Shown here in pieces: positions 20,040 to 31,525 of a stretch of 64,000 nucleotides of DNA; the stretch's first letter is position 1, and the number at the start of each line of letters is the position of its first letter. Source of the stretch: Rhynchonema sp. JSB1_4. Lineage: Eukaryota; Nematoda; Chromadorea; Monhysterida; Xyalidae. The notes under the pieces were generated by a model. It was not told the origin of the DNA. It was given only the letters and a program-made list of their open reading frames with translations, and searched no databases. Location of the stretch: positions 26,727-90,726 of the forward strand of contig JASAMV010002496.1 of NCBI GenBank assembly GCA_030248065.1, written 5' to 3'. The position numbers and the translations under genes were made by a program.

Positions 20040-20265
20040 ATGTTACTTAGGGGGGGCTCTATTAATTCACTGACCCCTTTTGGGGGGGCTGTATTACGGG
20101 GTACTAGTGTACCTTGGTCGCGGCGGTTACCGTTACACTACTTGTATAGGGGTTGTTACTTAGGGGGGCTCTATTAATTCACTGACCCCTTTTGGGGGGG
20201 CGGGGCTATATTACGGGGGCTCTATTCCGGGGGGCGGGCTGTATTTAGGTTTTTGCGGTATATTA
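20040..20265. repeat. Fragments of the CCGTATTCCC family
   Basis: Two partial copies of GGGGGCTCTATTAATTCACTG followed by ACCCC and a G run, ending near TTTAGGTTTTTGCGG. A similar fragment is at 16245-16380. Confidence 0.6.
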
Positions 20266-20399
20266 CAAAATCGTTTAAAGAAGACCTAAAACAGCTGAAA
20301 GCGACCATTTTTCGTGCCTGAAACATGCGGGCGGTCAGGTTTTAGACTTTGTTGACAGCGCCAAAATTGATCTCATATTCGTTTTCAGCCAGCATGAAA

Positions 20400-21392
20400 G
20401 GAGTGCATAGCAGTGTTTTATTTAGCAATTTTTATAATAATAGAGTAGTCTAAAGCTGCATATATAGTTTCGGACCCTCTCAGGAGACTATATATGTCAC
20501 AATGCATCCGGGTCCTCATCAGTCATGAGATGCATTGCGCCCTCCCTATTCTAGTAGAAGCGTGAAATTTGAAAAGAAAAATTTTTTTGGAAAAGGAAAG
20601 AGGAAAAGGAAGGAAAAGACAGAAAGACCGCGTGTCGGCGTTTGAAAACCATAAGAAATGTTTTTACGGCAATTCCTTGGCTTAAACCACATTTTCGTCC
20701 CAGGTCCCGTATACTTCAGGAGTGCCGGATTAACAAACCATCGCAACGCAAATATTACCGAAAAATAGGCGTTTTGGACTACTTTAGACTACTCCATTAT
20801 TATAAAAATTGGTGACATTTATAAAACACTTATATTTAAACCGGGCAACCGGATATCGCATGCTCTAAGAATCCGGCCTTTCGCAATAAAATGTGACTAT
20901 ATACGATGAGTGATCACAAAAACATCGTTCAAACAAAATGAAATGCGTTTAAATTGTGAGAATTAATTTTTAAAAATTAGCTTTCGGGAACAAACTCGAG
21001 CTTGTGCCGACTTACGCTGCCCCTTTTGATCAGGCAACGGCAGACCATTTAGTGGGGTATCCAACCAGCTCATCAACCAACAGCCACGTGTGAAATGTTT
21101 CACAAAGGTTTCATCTGTCAGCGAGCTGGTTCTTGTCTCAGTCTCACTGCCTTTCATGATCAAAAGGGTGAGCGTAAGTCGGCACAAGCTCGCGTTTGTT
21201 CCTGAAAGCAACTTTTCAAAGATAAATTCTGACAGTTTTAACGTGGTTATCTCGTTTGATCGTTGTTTTTGTGACCGTTGGACATAAACAGTCTAACTGC
21301 GTAGTAAAAAAAGCAAGCATGAGATATACGGTTTCCCGCTTTAACACTTAACATTTATAAAATACCAAATAAAACACTGCTATACACTCCTT
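20400..21392. repeat. Large nested inverted repeat upstream of EF-hand gene 1
   Basis: Outer arms AAAGGAGTGCATAGCAGTG (20398) and CACTGCTATACACTCCTTT (ending about 21392). A second pair is CAATTTTTATAATAATAGAG (about 20426) with its near-complement ending near 20806. A third fold-back is at 20970-21222. TGAAACAT is just outside the left arm at 20319-20326. Boundaries are approximate. Confidence 0.65.
20970..21222. mobile_element. About 250-bp fold-back element, family D
   Basis: Arms TTTCGGGAACAAACTCGAGC and GCTCGCGTTTGTTCCTGAAA, continuing into TGTGCCGACTTACGC / GCGTAAGTCGGCACA and CCCTTTTGATCA / TGATCAAAAGGG. The loop carries ATGTTTCA at 21095-21102. No exact target duplication was found. 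Confidence 0.75.
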
Positions 21393-21757
21393 TGTCTTCA
21401 GAATTCCTTAAGTACTTACTGGTAGTAATTCATTTGAAAAAACGGTTTTTTTCCGAGAACATAAATTACCGTAATTTTAGTCACAATAAACGGACTGTTT
21501 TTCAAGGTTTTTGGTTTTTTATTGGTCTTGCTTTGCTTCTCTCTTTTGCCGCGGATTCCGATTTGTTAATCGATTGTCTTCGTTTGTCCGTTTTAGTTGT
21601 CAAGCGTTTTGTGGTTTTCCAGATCTGTCCTTAAGTGCGGTGCGAGTGTTTCTGACGCCGAAATTCGTGCTGACTTCAACGCTTTCATCCTGCCGTCTCA
21701 TGTTGATCTCGTCGTTTGTTTCTTGAGGTTCGAAATAACGGAGAAATATTTCACACG

Positions 21758-23612
21758 ATGCGCATCATTTCCACTCAAATTGTGCAGTTCGCTGCGTTGA
21801 TCGTTTTTGTCAGCTGTCACCAAAATCAGCCGCCCATCGGCAACCAGCATTTACCACCGGAGGTTTGTGTCTTGCTGAGTTTGGTTTTTGCCTGTTTTTT
21901 TCAAGGCATGATTAAGTTTTTTTAGGCAAAGCTCTATAAACTCAATTTAGTATCTCGTCTTTCATTTGTAAGTGCAGTGCAGGTGTATTTGTACAGGTGT
22001 TGCCCGTTGTCAGTTCTGCAGCGCAAGATCGTTCTTTTAAATTTCAAAATGCAAAAAAATGAATGCTGAAATGTTTCAGCAACATCACCAAGGCCACGCC
22101 CAACAGCAGCAACAACACCACGGACACCAGGGTGGACACGGAAAGTTTGGGGCTCCAGAAGAAGTGCAGGATGCGGAGTGAGTAATTTCTGTTGCTGTAT
22201 GATTGGCTTTATGCCGCGGCAGCGTTGCAAAAATGCAAAAAAAAGTTCCTTTTGAAAGTCGGCACTTGAAAATAAACATTAAACATAGTATATTTTCGAC
22301 GTTTTTATCCAAAGCAGTGTGGTGGCTGGGGGATGAGTGATCCCCTTTAAGGGGTACATACCTTGCAGTCATCGATTTATGGTTTTCATAGGCATGGCAA
22401 ACATGTGCGTTTTTCGACATCAAAACCCAAAAATCGCGCGGTCCGCCGAAAATCCGAAACAACCGTTTTTTCATCACGCAAGTATGATCGACCTCGGTCG
22501 GTGGTGTGCACTCCAAAGTCGAAAGTTAGAGCGACGAACGATAAGATACGTATCTTTTCATATAAAAATTGAAATAATTTTTTTGCGCCGCAGCCACATC
22601 AAATCGCATCTGGAGGGCGACATCAATACCGACCAGCAGAAAATGACCGACGAGCAACTGCAGTTCCATTATTTCAAAATGCACGACTCCAATGATGACA
22701 ACAGACTGGACGGCGTCGAATTAGTCAAGGCCGTCACGCATTTTCACGACGGTTCGTTTTCAATGTTATTTTCTTTTAAATGTTTTTTTTTAAATTTCCT
22801 GATCGCAATTCTCTGTACTCCCCATGGTTAATGCTAAGATCATTTCTAAACCCTGAAATCAACTGTTGAAACATTCGGACAACAACAAGCACACACGCAG
22901 CTTGCCAGCCAGCCGAGCAGCGGTGTGCAATGTTTCAGAACTTCGCGTGGTTAGCGTTCGGGCTAGACGTGGACATTAACTACGGGGCGTATTCTGATGC
23001 ACGGCAGTGAATTCAGAAACTTTTATACTAAAGTGGCAAAAAAACGGCTGTTGTTGAATTTTATGTGGGCTTCGTTGAATTTGATTTAAACTTGCGCTCA
23101 TTTCTGTTGCTATTTTTAGTGAGTGAGTACTGAAAGTGGTTCTGTTAGAACAATGCTTGAAGTTTATCCAATTATTTTATTATTGGTTCGCTGTTTTTGT
23201 GAAGTTGGTTTTTTTCAACATTGAGGTCAATCGTTATTACATTTGTAAGATAAAGGCGCCTTATCATGCGTTGCTCAAAACATGTGCTGCCGACAATGTA
23301 GTGTCTGACTGCTTCGTGGCCGATTGCTGCCATGCCAACTTGTTCAGAAACAAGGTTTTTCGCTGAACACGTAATTCGCCCCACATTTCTTTTTTTGTTG
23401 CAGAAGCGCAAGAAAAGGATCCGAAAAACGCGCCGCCGAAAATGTCGGAGCCGGAGTTGGAGGAAATGATTGATTCGATTCTACGCGACGATGACTTCAA
23501 TCACGACGGCTATATTAATTACAGCGAATTTGTGAGAGCGCAGAAAGAGCGCGCCAGTGGGGCCCGGGGCACCCCGCCGCCACCCCCGCAACACCAACAG
23601 CAACCTCGATAG
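21758..23612 (+). CDS. MCFD2-like secreted EF-hand protein, copy 1
   Basis: Four exons: 21758-21862, 22080-22177, 22594-22751, 23404-23612 (570 nt, 189 residues plus TAG). Phases 0, 2 and 1 match at all junctions, with GT/AG ends throughout. It starts with a signal peptide (MRIISTQIVQFAALIVFV), then a His/Gln-rich stretch, then two EF-hands: loop 1 DSNDDNRLDGVE (about residues 103-114) and loop 2 DFNHDGYINYSE (about residues 153-164), both with D, N/D, D and E at the metal positions. The tail is Pro/Gln-rich. MCFD2 is the ER-Golgi partner of the cargo receptor LMAN1/ERGIC-53, and this layout of signal peptide, short spacer and two EF-hands matches it. A second copy follows 5 kb downstream. 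Confidence 0.88.
22867..22937. promoter_or_regulatory. Divergent TGAAACAT/ATGTTTCA pair in intron 3 of EF-hand gene 1
   Basis: TGAAACAT at 22867-22874 and ATGTTTCA at 22930-22937, outward-facing, inside the intron 22752-23403. No long flanking arms are visible here, so this pair is not explained by a fold-back element. Confidence 0.35.
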
Positions 23613-23723
23613 ATTAGCTGGCTGATGTTTCACATGGCACTTTGTGATCGGTCTTGCGGGTCCAACGAGTCAGCTTCTTTTGTCACAAACTAACTGGGAA
23701 TTTTGTGAATTCAGGTGTGTGCT

Positions 23724-23929
23724 GACAAAACACTCTTGGGAGAAACTTTTCAAACGCGTTGCCTGATCCGTAAAGCGCATATTAGCTATTGTGGTCACTG
23801 CCAGCCACTCAACACACAAGGCTAGCGTGGTGATTTGCGAAATGCTGCGAAACTCAGCTGGCTGCGCGAGTTGCGTTCGCTTTACGGATCAGGCAACGCG
23901 CTTGACAAGTTTATCCCACCGGGATTGTC
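23724..23929. mobile_element. About 206-bp fold-back just downstream of EF-hand gene 1
   Basis: Arms GCGTTGCCTGATCCGTAAAGCG and its exact reverse complement near 23876-23900, with weaker pairing extending outward (GACAA...GAGAAACTTTTCAA). Unlike the other long fold-backs it lacks the exact octamer ATGTTTCA, although copies lie on both sides (23625, 24036). Confidence 0.7.
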
Positions 23930-24035
23930 AGAGTATCTTTGCGTTGCCTTTGGGCATGGTATAGATTTTATTGAGCAAACCTGTTGTCCGGAATTTGAAA
24001 GCCGAGAGTGTATTTATTAGACCATACCTGCACTG

Positions 24036-24085
24036 TGAAACATCGTTGGTGCTGCGACCTTGCGTCGTGGATTGCGGATGTTTCA
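24036..24085. promoter_or_regulatory. Divergent TGAAACAT/ATGTTTCA pair
   Basis: TGAAACAT at 24036-24043 and ATGTTTCA at 24078-24085 face outward with 34 bp between. Similar outward pairs occur at 22867/22930, 36299/36400 and 56349/56376. They are listed as candidate promoter cores only because of resemblance to the nematode piRNA motif core (CTGTTTCA in C. elegans). Confidence 0.35.
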
Positions 24086-24939
24086 TGTGGAGTTGATTTT
24101 AGCTGGACCGGTCACAAAACTGCTGTGCGTTTGTGCCTTGTTCTTTCATTGCAGTGAGCTAAACGCTGTTAGCTTCCAGAATAAGATTTCACTACAAAGA
24201 AAGAATGTCGTTTATTATTGGGTGCTGCTCAGTAACAAGATACAAATATGGTTTTGTGTTGCAATTCAAAATAACTGAGTGGGGCCCATGAACTTGATTA
24301 CCGGTAGATTCCTGATCACAAAACGCCTTCCAATATTTGTTATAATCCTTCTGTTGTGTTTGCGTACTTTGGATCTCTATTCATAGGATCGCTATTGTTC
24401 TGGCTCTGCTATTGAACTTGTGCTGGTGCATGCTAGGGACGCATAAATAAATTTTTTTCATTTCTTCAAAATATGGAAAATCAAACTGTTGCTTAATGGT
24501 CGTTTGTTGTTGAAATTTCTGTGTATGGCTTTCTCTGATATTACGTTTGTGAATTTGAAGAACTATTGTGTTGAAGAGCTAAATTATCTGTGAAATTATG
24601 GGATGCTTGTATTATTTTTATTTTCTATTTTGTTAGTGTCGGTTTTGTGCTCAGCTTTGAACAAAAATGTATTTTTTTGTATTTATATATGTTTTCATTG
24701 GCAAGTTTGCGTTTTCGTTTTTCCCTGTCTCCTGTGATTTTGTTCTGTGAACTCTTGTTTCGGTTTTCTGTGCGATTCTTTGCTGGGTGTCTGAGTATTC
24801 TTTTATGGTCGTTTGTATAATTTTCGGTGCTCTGCTTTGCGTAACATCACTGTAGCGCGACGGTATGTGTGTAGGGGGCAATAAAGCTCTGTGCCTTCGC
24901 AAATTGATTGTATAGTCCCCGATCTAAACCGATTCGTTA

Positions 24940-25170
24940 AGGGCTCCACCAGATAGACCCGAAACCCGAAACATAAATTTTTTCTATGTCCATGTTTCGG
25001 GTTTTGAAAAAAACCCGAAACCCGAAACACAAAGCATGATAATAGAAAATGTTTTGATCTTGCCACTTGTAGTTGACGTGCACAATTTATACAGTCAATC
25101 GAAACATTTGCGATTATCATGCTTCGTGTTTCGGGTTTCGGGTTTTTTTTAAAAACCCGAAACATGGACT
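24940..25170. repeat. Inverted repeats of the heptamer CCCGAAA
   Basis: Tandem CCCGAAACCCGAAAC at 24959 and about 25013, and the complement GTTTCGGGTTTCGGG near 25127, with GCATGATAAT / ATTATCATGC as inner arms. It forms a strong hairpin. It is not a telomere repeat by sequence. Between 23930 and 24940 I see no gene. Confidence 0.6.
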
Positions 25171-25229
25171 GTATTGAAGACTTTGGCTGAAACAAGCGAG
25201 CGACAGGCGCTCGTTCTGAGCAGGTTTTT

Positions 25230-25355
25230 CGTGCAAGCTTTGGAAATTCGGACCTCCACGGAGGCTTATCGTAATGTCGTCACATTTTGTCGTTTTCGCG
25301 CTCATTTGAGGCTCATGTATTGTTGCTTCTTCGACGACTTTATTTGACGACAAAA
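25230..25355 (-). repeat. Dispersed repeat with ATGTCGTCAAATAAAGTCGTC, copy 1
   Basis: The minus-strand segment reads like 42598-42670 on the plus strand: both would encode MSSNKVVE and then PQMSAKT. They diverge afterwards. It is probably a decayed element fragment rather than two genes. Confidence 0.5.
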
Positions 25356-25456
25356 CCAGATGCGGATAAATACTTTCATTTCACCCGGATTTGCTTACCG
25401 ATGGTGATTCGTGACGGTTGAGCCAGAGTACATACTCTCCATTGGTCACATTTAGC

Positions 25457-26014
25457 CAGGGTTGGGCAAAAAAAACGACGGCGTTTTTTCTTAAAAAAAC
25501 GGCGTTTTTTCTTAAAAAAACGACGTTTTTTTTTTAGAAAAAACGACGTTTTTTTTAAAAAAAACGCCTGGGTCGTTTTTCGTTTTTTTTAAATCCTGAA
25601 TTTCCTTGATTTTCCCTGATTTTTCAGGGAAAGTACCCTGATTATCAAGGAAAATCAATTTTTTGTCCCATTTTTTTCAAAAAATTTTCGACCAATTTTT
25701 ACTTTGTCGAGATACGTCGATATACGGCGTTTGACTTTCAATGATGACCCCGGCCAAAGTTGGTCCCATGATGCGGGTCTGATATTGGTTCTTAACAACT
25801 CGCTAGAAAAGGGTTGAAACCCGTTTATTTTGCCTCAGAACACATAGAATTACTTCATTTAACCACGTTTTCTTCCCAACATGAGCGTTTTCCAATTTTT
25901 TTGGGGGCATATTTTGGTCATCTTGGCGTTTTGAAAAAAAACGTTTTTTAAAAAAAACGTTTTTTTAAAAAAAAAAAACGATTTTTTGGAAAAAACGTTT
26001 TTTGCCCAACCCTG
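25457..26014. mobile_element. 558-bp hAT-like MITE, family CAGGGTTGGGC, copy 2
   Basis: Perfect ends CAGGGTTGGGC and GCCCAACCCTG, flanked by a perfect 8-bp duplication CATTTAGC (25449-25456 and 26015-26022). It shares its interior with 8095-8597 in reverse orientation. Non-coding. Confidence 0.9.
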
Positions 26015-26424
26015 CATTTAGCACGCTGGAGCAACTCGAAGTCGATTGACGTGCAACTACGCTTCATATGAAGGTGATTTCACGTTAGGGGGACATATCA
26101 GGATTTAATGCTCGTTCAGGGCTGCATGCATTGACGATCGGAGTCGAGGACTTGCGCTGCCGACTGACCAATCAGCCAAACAATGCTACGCCCAACCGAG
26201 CTGTACGATAACCCAGATTGCAAACACGCAGCATGCACAACGAACGTTTACTATTGCTCTTATAATCGAGACACGTGAAACATCGCCTGTTCATCACACA
26301 ACAGGGACCTCGAGTACTCACACCTTATAAGGCAGAACACACACTGCAGGTTGCCGTGATAAGAACGTGCACACGCCATACTCAGGTGCCAGAAGGTGTT
26401 TCACACTGTAACTGTCGGTATTAA

Positions 26425-28080
26425 AGGGCTCGGGACATAACCGAAGGAAGGGTAGCAGGACATATTGTTACACACCGTTGGAAAGCATTCCGACAGCCTA
26501 TGTCACGCACAAATTTTAAGCCCCTTGGAGAATCGCTATCTCTTGGTAGAGCGACTTTTCGTTACAGAAAAAAGTGAATTTTTGCACAAATTGGAACGAC
26601 CGGTGCAGAAACCCCAAATGAGTTGAAGGTCAAGTAACACATGGATAGGATTACAACAGCTTCCGAATAGCTTACCATCACAACTTCAGTCGCTCAAAGC
26701 ATTACTTCACACGGTGAGGGTGCGAAACGTTCCAAAAATCGGGCTTATTTTTCGAGAACACAAGTTTGTCCCTAAAATTTGAGGCCACGCTTAGCGCTGC
26801 GGAAATAAGAATGCAATGGAGAAATAGAGCGTTGTCGAAAGTACCAGAAAATAAGGTTTTTAAATTTTTTAACTCTTGGCTGGCTCCGTGACAGGCCTAA
26901 AAATCCATGAAATTGCCGCTAAATTAGGTGGTTACATTCATCGCCAGAATTGTGACACATAAAGGCCACAGATTGTATCGGATTCGAAACAAAAAAATGA
27001 GAGAAACGTCTGTTTTAACAACCTATCAAGGTCCGAAGACCCCAAGGTCTACAGATCTCTCGTGGCAGCCATACTAACCTGAATATGATATTCAGCTATA
27101 AATGCTTATTGTTAACAGCTATCGTAAATGTGATAGCACCAAACAATGTATCTCGGGAGTAGCTTTCGAATGATATATAACAAGCCCCAATAAATTCTTA
27201 CACTTAAGGGCAGAGGTTAAAAAATTGCTTTTTTGACGATTCTGGAATGAACCGTCACGTCACCGTGTGCGTTTTCGAAATTTTGACCGTTTCTTGTCCA
27301 TAGCAACAGATAGTATGGGCATGTCATACAACGTTCGATAGCTAATTCAGAGCTACATCGTCTGATGCTATTAAATGTGCAATTGTTTTTAACAGCAACG
27401 ACTTATAGCCAAATATCTTATTCAGGCTGGCATGGCTGCAGCAGCCGGACCATGGGGTTTGAAGTCTTGAAACTCGTCTAGATTGTTGGACTGTGCGTTT
27501 ATCTGACTTTCTCGTTTCCAATGCAACGCAATACCTGGCTTATTTACATCACATTTCCGTCAATGAATGCAACAATGCAGTTTAGTGGCAATTTCTAGGT
27601 CTTTTTGGGCCTGTCACGCCGCTATCTAAGTGTTTTAAAATTTAAAAACCTTATTTTCTGGTACTTTCGAAAATGCTCTATGTTTCTATTGCATTTTCAT
27701 TTCTGCAACGTAAAGCGCGGCCTCAAAATTTAGAGACAAACTTGTGTTTTCGAAAAATGTGGCCGATTTTTTGAACATTTCGCACCCTCACCGAATGAAG
27801 CAGTTCTTTGAGCGACTGAAGTTCTCATGATAAGTGGTCCAGAAGCCGTTGTAATCCTATGCATGTGTTACTTGACTTTCAACTCATTTGTAGTTTCTGC
27901 ACCGGTCGTTCCAATTTGTGAAAAAATTCACTTTTTTCTGGAATGAAAAGTCGCTCCACCAAGAGATAGCGAATCTCTGAGGAGCTTAACATTTGTGCGT
28001 GACATATGCTATAACAGTGCTTTCCAACAATGTATAACACTACGCTCTGCTGCCCTTCCTTCGGTTGTGTCCCGAGCCCT
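26425..28080. mobile_element. 1656-bp TTAA-flanked inverted-repeat element, copy 1
   Basis: Long terminal inverted repeats beginning AGGGCTCGGGACATAACCG and ending with its complement, flanked by TTAA (26421-26424 and 28081-28084). Arms pair over several hundred bases (for example TGAGTTGAAGGTCAAGTAAC against GTTACTTGACTTTCAACTCA). The TTAA target is that of piggyBac-type elements, although the terminal bases differ from canonical piggyBac. No transposase ORF. The second copy (36642-38297) has exactly the same length. Confidence 0.87.
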
Positions 28081-28419
28081 TTAAGCTTGCTAGCGCACAT
28101 GCATTTCATTCATGTTGGCAATACCAAACTAACATACGTAAGCTCTTTCCATTCCGTATGTGAGCTGCATAATGCAGCCGCGTGTACCGCGGCACATGCA
28201 GTTTGTGCCTTGCGCATGAGAGTCTACTTGCGACCACGCAAGCCCATGCTGCATGGAAACCGCCTTGTGATGGTCTTCTCGCTTTTCCTTGTCAGTGGCT
28301 GAGCTGCTGGCGCAGCGTGCAGAGCATGTACTTCCCGCTTCTGATGTTTGCAGTTTTGCGTGACCTATTTTGAAACAAAACGCGATTTCTGCAATTTCGC
28401 TCTTTTCACTGCCGTAATA

Positions 28420-31400
28420 ATGTTGATTTCATGTTTATTATCCAATTTTGCTGCGTTGTTGATCGTTGTCAGATGTCATCAAAATGCACAGGTTCATTTG
28501 TCTAATTTTCAAATAAAATTTAGTCAAAATTGATCAGCTTTTTTCACGTGCGAGCTTGTATTAAGTAAAACATTGCCCTTTTAACGTTTATTCTAACGTT
28601 GTGAAACATCAGCCGATCGATTTCCAGCCTCATAACACCGGCGGCCACAACCACGGCAAATTCGGCACCCAAGAGGAGATTAAAAATGCTGAGTTAGTGG
28701 ATTTTGCTTGTTTAGCGTTTATTGCAGGCTCCGATGTCTCCATAAAGGTCACTTCACGCAAGTAATAAGCCATTTATATTATATCAAATTTACATCGTTC
28801 ATGAAGAAAGCTTTCTATGTACATACTAGTGTACATATGACTATGGTGGAACCGAGCTTTTCCGACCTCAATATAAAGGTTAACTTTGTTCTACATAGGT
28901 ATAGAATCGCAGCGTGAGCGTGAGGCTGTGCTTTACAGCATTTTGTTCATTGATAATGGTAGCTATGTAGTAACGGGAAACTGGGTACGCGATCGGAGTG
29001 CTGCCCAGCTTACTCGTTCTGATTTCGTTCAGGAACAGCCATTTGACTGTTAACCGGGTTTGGCTTACTTGTACATTCGTTCCCTGTGATTCCCGTTTCT
29101 ACTTTGCCCGCTCTTCCACCACAGTATTTTTCAAACATGGGAACATTAATTTTTTTCCAGACATATCAAGTCGCATCTGGAGGGCGACATCGACGTCGAC
29201 GAGCGAAATATGACGGATGAGCAGCTGCAATTCTATTACTTCAAAATGTACGACCTGAATCAGGACAACGCACTGGACGGGCTGGAGATGTTGAAAGCGA
29301 TCACGCACTCGCTGGGAAATAATGTGTGAATCGCGATCACACATTTTTGTGTGAATTGCAAAACACACACATTTGTGTTATTTCTGGTGTGATGTACACA
29401 AAAACTGTGTCGTTCCAGAAAAAACGCACAATAATGTGTAAAATTCACACATAATTGTGCAAAGATTGTTTACACTTCACAAATGTTTCACCGATAAAAA
29501 AATCACGATTATTTGAAACGTGAACGATGATTTTACGTTTGTAACACGAGGATAAAAGAAAGTTTGCTCAATATTGTGTTTCATTTTCTGCTGCTATTTT
29601 CTGGTGGCACAGTGACGCAACGCATTGGTCCAATGGAGATTTCATCGTATTTGGTTCACTTTTTCAAGGTTTGCATAATGAGAGAACGTGATTTTGAGAG
29701 TTTTTTGATTTTCATTAGAATCTGCCGCAAAACAAAGCTTTTATGCACATATTTTATTCCAGTTGGAGTCGCACATCAATCTAGTTATCGAAGATGTCGA
29801 AGCAGACATGACCAAATCACAACCACTACCGTCAGGGAGCCCGCATGAGCAAGTCAGGGACCTATTCGTCTGCATCACCATGAAAAATATCGAATTCCCA
29901 AGAAAGCCAGGTGAATGTGCTTCAATGGGTGATGTTGTGATGGTCTCATGAATGTATTTACTGGCCACCTACCATTTGTTCTGGTGTACTTTATCCAGCA
30001 CAAACTCAACAAGTGCTGCATCTGTTAGATTGTCTTGGTGGTCGCCCAAAGGCACCACCCGATGAATGATAAATCGTATTCGTTGTACCAGATGTTCAAA
30101 TCGGAGCAAGCCTGCTTTCCCGAATAGCTGTATATTTTTAATGATATCACGAGAATTTTATGCTATTGAATTTCTCAACGTGGCCGTACAATGTATCAGC
30201 AGACAGCCGTGCACTTCAGCTCCAGAAGACTATTTTACGCACCCAGGTTTATAGCGTAAGATGCACAAAGTGCGTCGTGGTCTGTAGCCGTGCGTATCAT
30301 GACGCCTGTGGCTCAAGTTCACACACAATCTGTCTATATTACGTTTATGTGATCTATTCTATTTCACATATTTATTTTACATTTTTTTTATTTGAAGTCT
30401 AGCACATGTTTCTCGAAGTAGATGTATGAATTTCGTTGTTCAAATCTTGTGTTTTCGAAATTCCTATGCTTGTAAGTTTCGGTGTTTTATGCCCGATGGA
30501 TATGATTTTGCACGAGGTACTTTTTTGTCAAGCCTTTTCACACATTTGTCCATGATGCAATTTGCTTTTTTTCAATTTTTTGAGGAACAGTCTGTTCGGA
30601 TACATTTTTATACTTTCATCTCTGCGTTTCATGAACACAATGCGGTCTATCCATGCTCTTTGTAATCTGTATTTCATTATGTTGGCTGACAAACGCAAAA
30701 AACTACTTTCATTACGTGAATAAGAACGTTGATAATCACACAGAAACAAAGGAGCACAATGCACAATAAAGTGTGTTTAATCACACAGTGGTGTGTGAAT
30801 AATCACACAAATCCGCCATTGTGGTTAAGGATATAAATCACACAGGAAATGTGTGAAAATTCACACACAATTCTACCTGTTTCCTGAAAGGTCGATTTCT
30901 GTGTGAATAATCACACAAAATGTGTGATTTGGCAGTACTATTTCCCAGCGAGCACTTGCATCAGGAGGAGACACATGACACCGCTGGCAAACGCAGCAAG
31001 TTCCCGTAATTTTTGTGATTCTGAACAATTTTAATTGTCATATACCGTTTTTCTTCTCATAGAAGACTTGGGTTTCTGTTTTTTTGCGACCCTCTGACAC
31101 CGGAGGTTCTATTGGGAGGGGGACAGCTGTTGAGAGAATGCGGCATGTGCATATGGACCTCCCCCACTTTCCTGGTTCTTCTCGACAAGTATTTGGGCTC
31201 ACATTGAGTGTATTTTGGGGCAGGCAAGTTGCATGCGAGACCGATCCGTGAGCAAGGAGTTGCTTCCACAAAACCAACCAAACAATTCCATTTCTTCACT
31301 GACAAAATTCATCTTGAAAAAACAACACCTCTTTCTTACATTTTTTCAGACGAGCATACGACCAACAATCAGCAGCCGCCGGCCAAAATCGGCGACTCTG

Positions 31401-31525
31401 AGCTGGAACAGATAGTCGACGGCATATTGCGTGACACGGACATAAATGGCGATGGATATTGTGAATTCCATGAGTTCATGCGCGCAAAGGCTATCGAGGA
31501 CGCAAGACAGCAAGCGCACCATTGA
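28420..31525 (+). pseudogene. MCFD2-like EF-hand gene, copy 2, with a DNA element inside exon 3
   Basis: Exons 28420-28491 (signal peptide), 28613-28692, 29161-29308 interrupted and continued at 30956-30986, and 31350-31525. It is paralogous to copy 1 exon by exon with the same phases. EF loops are DLNQDNALDGLE and DINGDGYCEFHE. A 1643-bp element (29309-30951) sits in exon 3 and brings an in-frame stop. Taking it out, together with one copy of the duplicated GCAC, gives a 168-codon frame (507 nt with stop). In that frame the exon-3 donor would have to be GC (30987-30988) rather than GT. Donors inside the element are out of frame with exon 4. So the gene is either inactivated or expressed by an unusual route. 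An AATAAA lies at 31762-31767. Confidence 0.75.
29309..30951. mobile_element. 1643-bp non-autonomous DNA transposon inside EF-hand gene 2
   Basis: Perfect 13-bp terminal repeats TCGCTGGGAAATA and TATTTCCCAGCGA, flanked by GCAC on both sides (29305-29308 and 30952-30955). Both ends carry clustered subterminal repeats of ACACA and TGTGTGAATT words, about ten at each end. No transposase is recognisable in the interior. ATGTTTCA occurs at 29483-29490. A GCACT reading of the duplication with slightly offset ends is also possible. Confidence 0.82.

Noticed and set aside
22041..22110. ATG at 22071 as the start of EF-hand gene 1
   Set aside because: The bases ATGTTTCAG there form a splice acceptor. 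The upstream exon 21758-21862 supplies an in-phase signal peptide, as in the paralog.
24940..25170. Interstitial telomere repeat
   Set aside because: CCCGAAA is not the nematode TTAGGC or a common telomere unit and the orientation switches symmetrically.
29741..29968. A possible transposase in the 1643-bp element
   Set aside because: Frames on both strands of the same segment, no recognised domain.
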